This document shows, piece by piece, positions 33,419-34,912 of a stretch of DNA of 34,912 nucleotides. Made by a program: the position numbers and the translations under genes. A model generated the notes under the pieces. It did not search any database. It was not told the DNA's origin and was given only the letters and a program-made list of their open reading frames with translations. The DNA is taken from the NCBI RefSeq assembly GCF_000373925.1, contig NZ_KB892799.1:1-34912 (forward strand), written 5' to 3'. The first letter of the stretch is position 1. Each line of letters starts with the position of its first letter. This DNA comes from Actinopolymorpha alba DSM 45243 (lineage in GTDB: Bacteria > Actinomycetota > Actinomycetes > Propionibacteriales > Actinopolymorphaceae).

Positions 33419-33516
33419 GCAACACCTTTTCCGGCGATCAGCGGGTTTCACGCCGGTCTGGCCGACGTACCACAGGTGCGTCTACTCCGCCCGTGCCCAC
33501 GAAACTGCCTGCGCCG

Positions 33517-34338
33517 TCAGACACGTCTGCCTACCGTCAGAACCGATACCCAGTGGCGGGTCAGCTTGCCGTCAGGACGCTCGGCGAGCCGCCGGCGGAT
33601 CTCGGCATAGAGATACTCACGCTTGGCCGGCTCCATGGCAATGTGGCCGGAAAACGTGTTGAGCAAGGCGAGGTAGCTGTCCGCGGTGTAACGGCGTCCC
33701 CAGACATAACGGCGTACGGCAACCGTCTCGAAGTGGCCGGAGGACTCGAACTCCGTTGAACTGTCCGGCCTCGTCTCCGGGAGAGGTGGCGGCCACTCGT
33801 CGTCGTCCTTGTCCTCGCCGATCTGCTCGTACACCGTCTGGATCTCGGCGAAGAACGGGTCGAAGTCCGCCGGAAAGCCGTGCGCCGCCTCCCAGATCGC
33901 GAGGTGGCCGCCGGGCGCGAGCAACTCCGCCGCCTTCGCGTACCTCACCTGCGGATCCAGCCAGTGCCAGACCGTCGCGGCGTAGACGAGATCGAAAGAG
34001 TGTGGCCTGTCGGGCCGCCACTTCTCGAACGGCGTGGTGACGACCGTGACCTCCGGGAACTCGGCCAGATTCCGGCGCGCGTGTGCCGCGAGATTTTCGC
34101 CGAGCTCGAGGGCCGTGATCCGAAAGCCCATCCGCGCCAGAGGCAAGGTCGCCTTGCCGGTCGCACAGCCCACTTCCAGCAGGTGCGCCGACGACTGAAC
34201 GCCGGTCACGGCGATCAGGTCGTCGTACAGCTCGCTGGGATAGTCAGGTCTGGCGTTCTGGTAGAGGGACGCGGCGGAATCGAAGGTGAGCCGCAGGCTC
34301 TGGTCGCTGGACACGGACCCCATCATGGCGGACGGCAT
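33517..34338 (-). CDS. Class I SAM-dependent methyltransferase
   Basis: A 273-residue methyltransferase with N terminus FDSAASLYQNARPDYPSELY (typical of a Methyltransf_11/25 subgroup), motif I LLEVGCATGKATLPLARMGF, ALELGENLAA after strand 2 and FDLVYAATVWHWLDP as motif IV. The His-Trp pair (WHW) is common in that subgroup. Substrate unknown. ATG 34338 has GGAG 7 bases upstream; two later ATGs (34326, 34323) are alternatives. It is monocistronic, 60 bp from the right repeat copy. Confidence 0.87.
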   Translation of the reverse strand: MPSAMMGSVSSDQSLRLTFDSAASLYQNARPDYPSELYDDLIAVTGVQSSAHLLEVGCATGKATLPLARMGFRITALELGENLAAHARRNLAEFPEVTVVTTPFEKWRPDRPHSFDLVYAATVWHWLDPQVRYAKAAELLAPGGHLAIWEAAHGFPADFDPFFAEIQTVYEQIGEDKDDDEWPPPLPETRPDSSTEFESSGHFETVAVRRYVWGRRYTADSYLALLNTFSGHIAMEPAKREYLYAEIRRRLAERPDGKLTRHWVSVLTVGRRV

Positions 34339-34409
34339 GGGGTCGCTCCAAAGGCCATCCTGGAACCCACCTGGGCCTCCGGCCGGCTCCCCATCCGGTG
34401 ATCATGTTC

Positions 34410-34460
34410 GTGATCATGAAGGGTTTCGGGACGTATAGCCCTTTCTGGCTTCATGATCAC
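34410..34460. other. Stem-loop in right repeat copy (TGATCATGAAG arms)
   Basis: GTGATCATGAAG pairs with CTTCATGATCAC, 12 bases each, around a 27-base interior. It corresponds to 597-645. TGATCATGTTCGTGATCA precedes it as an overlapping palindrome. Confidence 0.75.
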
Positions 34461-34522
34461 GGGCCTCGGGTCGGGCAGCGGGCCCTGCGGCCGGCACAGG
34501 CGCCGTGATGGCTTGCCGTTGT

Positions 34523-34573
34523 GGGTCGGGGGCACCCTTGTACGGCTCTATTGGCCAAGGGCGCCCCCGACCC
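34523..34573. other. Stem-loop in right repeat copy (GC-rich)
   Basis: GGGTCGGGGGCACCCTT pairs with AAGGGCGCCCCCGACCC (one A-C-type mismatch on DNA, wobble possible in RNA). The loop GTACGGCTCTATTGGCC is the reverse complement of the left copy's loop. Conserved stem and loop between diverged copies suggests that structure is maintained. Confidence 0.75.
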
Positions 34574-34651
34574 AAAACGATGGCCCTTCCAGATGCTGGA
34601 TGCCCTTGTTTTGTTGGGCTTTCGGGGCCGGGGTCTCGTCGGTGGTAGCCG

Positions 34652-34912
34652 CTAGTGTCCGTCGCCTTTAATTCGTTTACAAATGGCTGTGATGCTGTCG
34701 AGGATCTCGTCTGCGGTTTTGGTCCATACGTAGGGTCGGGGGTTTTCGTTCCAGGTTTGGATCCATGAGCGGATGTCTTTCTCCAGTGCCTGCACGGATT
34801 TGTGGACTCCGCGTTGGAGGAGTTTGGTGGTCAGTTCGGCGAACCAGCGTTCGACCATGTTCAACCAGGATGATCCGGTCGGGATGAAGTGGACGTGGAA
34901 GCGGGGGTGGGC
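34652..34912 (-). CDS. IS630-type transposase, C-terminal part (runs off the window)
   Basis: The last 86 codons of a DDE transposase. FHVHFIPTGSSWLNMVERWF is the third-motif region of IS630-family enzymes, with Glu in MVERWF as the last catalytic acid; the rest is RGVHKSVQALEKDI, WNENPRPYVWTKTADEILDS and a basic end. The upstream part with the first two Asp is outside the window. The TAG stop falls inside the string shared with the left repeat copy, so the element ends at or in the repeat. IS630 elements target TA, and a TA is present at that junction (34653-34654). Confidence 0.85.
   Translation of the reverse strand, partial: AHPRFHVHFIPTGSSWLNMVERWFAELTTKLLQRGVHKSVQALEKDIRSWIQTWNENPRPYVWTKTADEILDSITAICKRIKGDGH

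Larger units (their letters stand above)
34399..34661. repeat. Non-coding hairpin repeat element, right (inverted) copy
   Basis: Reverse-complement match to 388-659, with few substitutions in the outer thirds and a divergent centre (34463-34515). The match runs to the CGGACACTA string that also contains the stop codon of the transposase at 34652. Its other end (34399) lies in the AT-richer TGATCATG region, 60 bp from a methyltransferase start. Copies in both orientations suggest a dispersed repeat rather than a chance duplication. Confidence 0.85.

Overview
The window is high-GC DNA with short intergenic gaps, GTG starts, ATGA stop/start overlaps, many apparently leaderless genes and protein families common in Actinomycetota (DUF222 HNH nucleases, RNHCP proteins, CaiB/BaiF and MaoC enzymes, SRPBCC-ArsR pairs). 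A soil-type actinobacterium, perhaps a Kribbella/Actinopolymorpha-like propionibacterium, is an inference; nothing here fixes the genus.

Layout. (1) 1-660: the 5' end of a DUF222 (13E12-type) HNH endonuclease gene and a roughly 270-bp non-coding hairpin element. A second copy of this element lies in inverted orientation at 34.4-34.66 kb, next to the 3' end of an IS630-type transposase gene, so the same repeat brackets almost the whole window. (2) 675-6433, minus strand: a five-gene operon, sugar isomerase/epimerase > Gfo/Idh/MocA oxidoreductase > sulfatase-fold hydrolase > second Gfo/Idh > second sulfatase-fold hydrolase. Both hydrolases carry Thr where true sulfatases carry the formylglycine Cys. 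(3) 6.7-10.5 kb: a decayed zone with an acyltransferase pseudogene, two further broken genes and a frameshifted GNAT gene, interleaved with an intact BadF-type kinase and a GNAT gene. (4) 10.6-25.0 kb: mixed accessory and housekeeping-type genes: phosphotransferase, methyltransferases, RNHCP protein, double HIT protein, membrane protein, nucleotidyltransferase, an ArsR/low-molecular-weight phosphatase fusion with its divergent dehydrogenase and two operator copies, a MarR regulator convergent with a DUF6506-like protein, a deaminase-like enzyme, and an ArsR-SRPBCC-PNPOx-serine hydrolase operon. (5) 25.2-25.9 kb: an AlkB-type dioxygenase behind a promoter that carries a textbook LexA box. (6) 26.0-33.4 kb: a sugar-acid type catabolic locus: SDR, rhamnose mutarotase family protein (divergent), then a tightly overlapping plus-strand operon of CaiB/BaiF CoA-transferase, a solute-binding-protein-like protein with no signal peptide, MaoC hydratase, fuconolactonase-type amidohydrolase and Gfo/Idh oxidoreductase, followed by a LacI regulator. 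(7) 33.5-34.9 kb: a methyltransferase, the second repeat copy and the truncated IS630 transposase.

The strongest candidate for an undescribed system is region 6. Mutarotase, dehydrogenases and lactonase suggest oxidation of a 6-deoxy or similar sugar to an aldonate. A CoA-transferase and a MaoC hydratase sit where a dehydratase and aldolase would be expected, and a periplasmic-type binding protein has become cytoplasmic and is translationally coupled to the enzymes. Neither sugar locus contains a transporter within the window.
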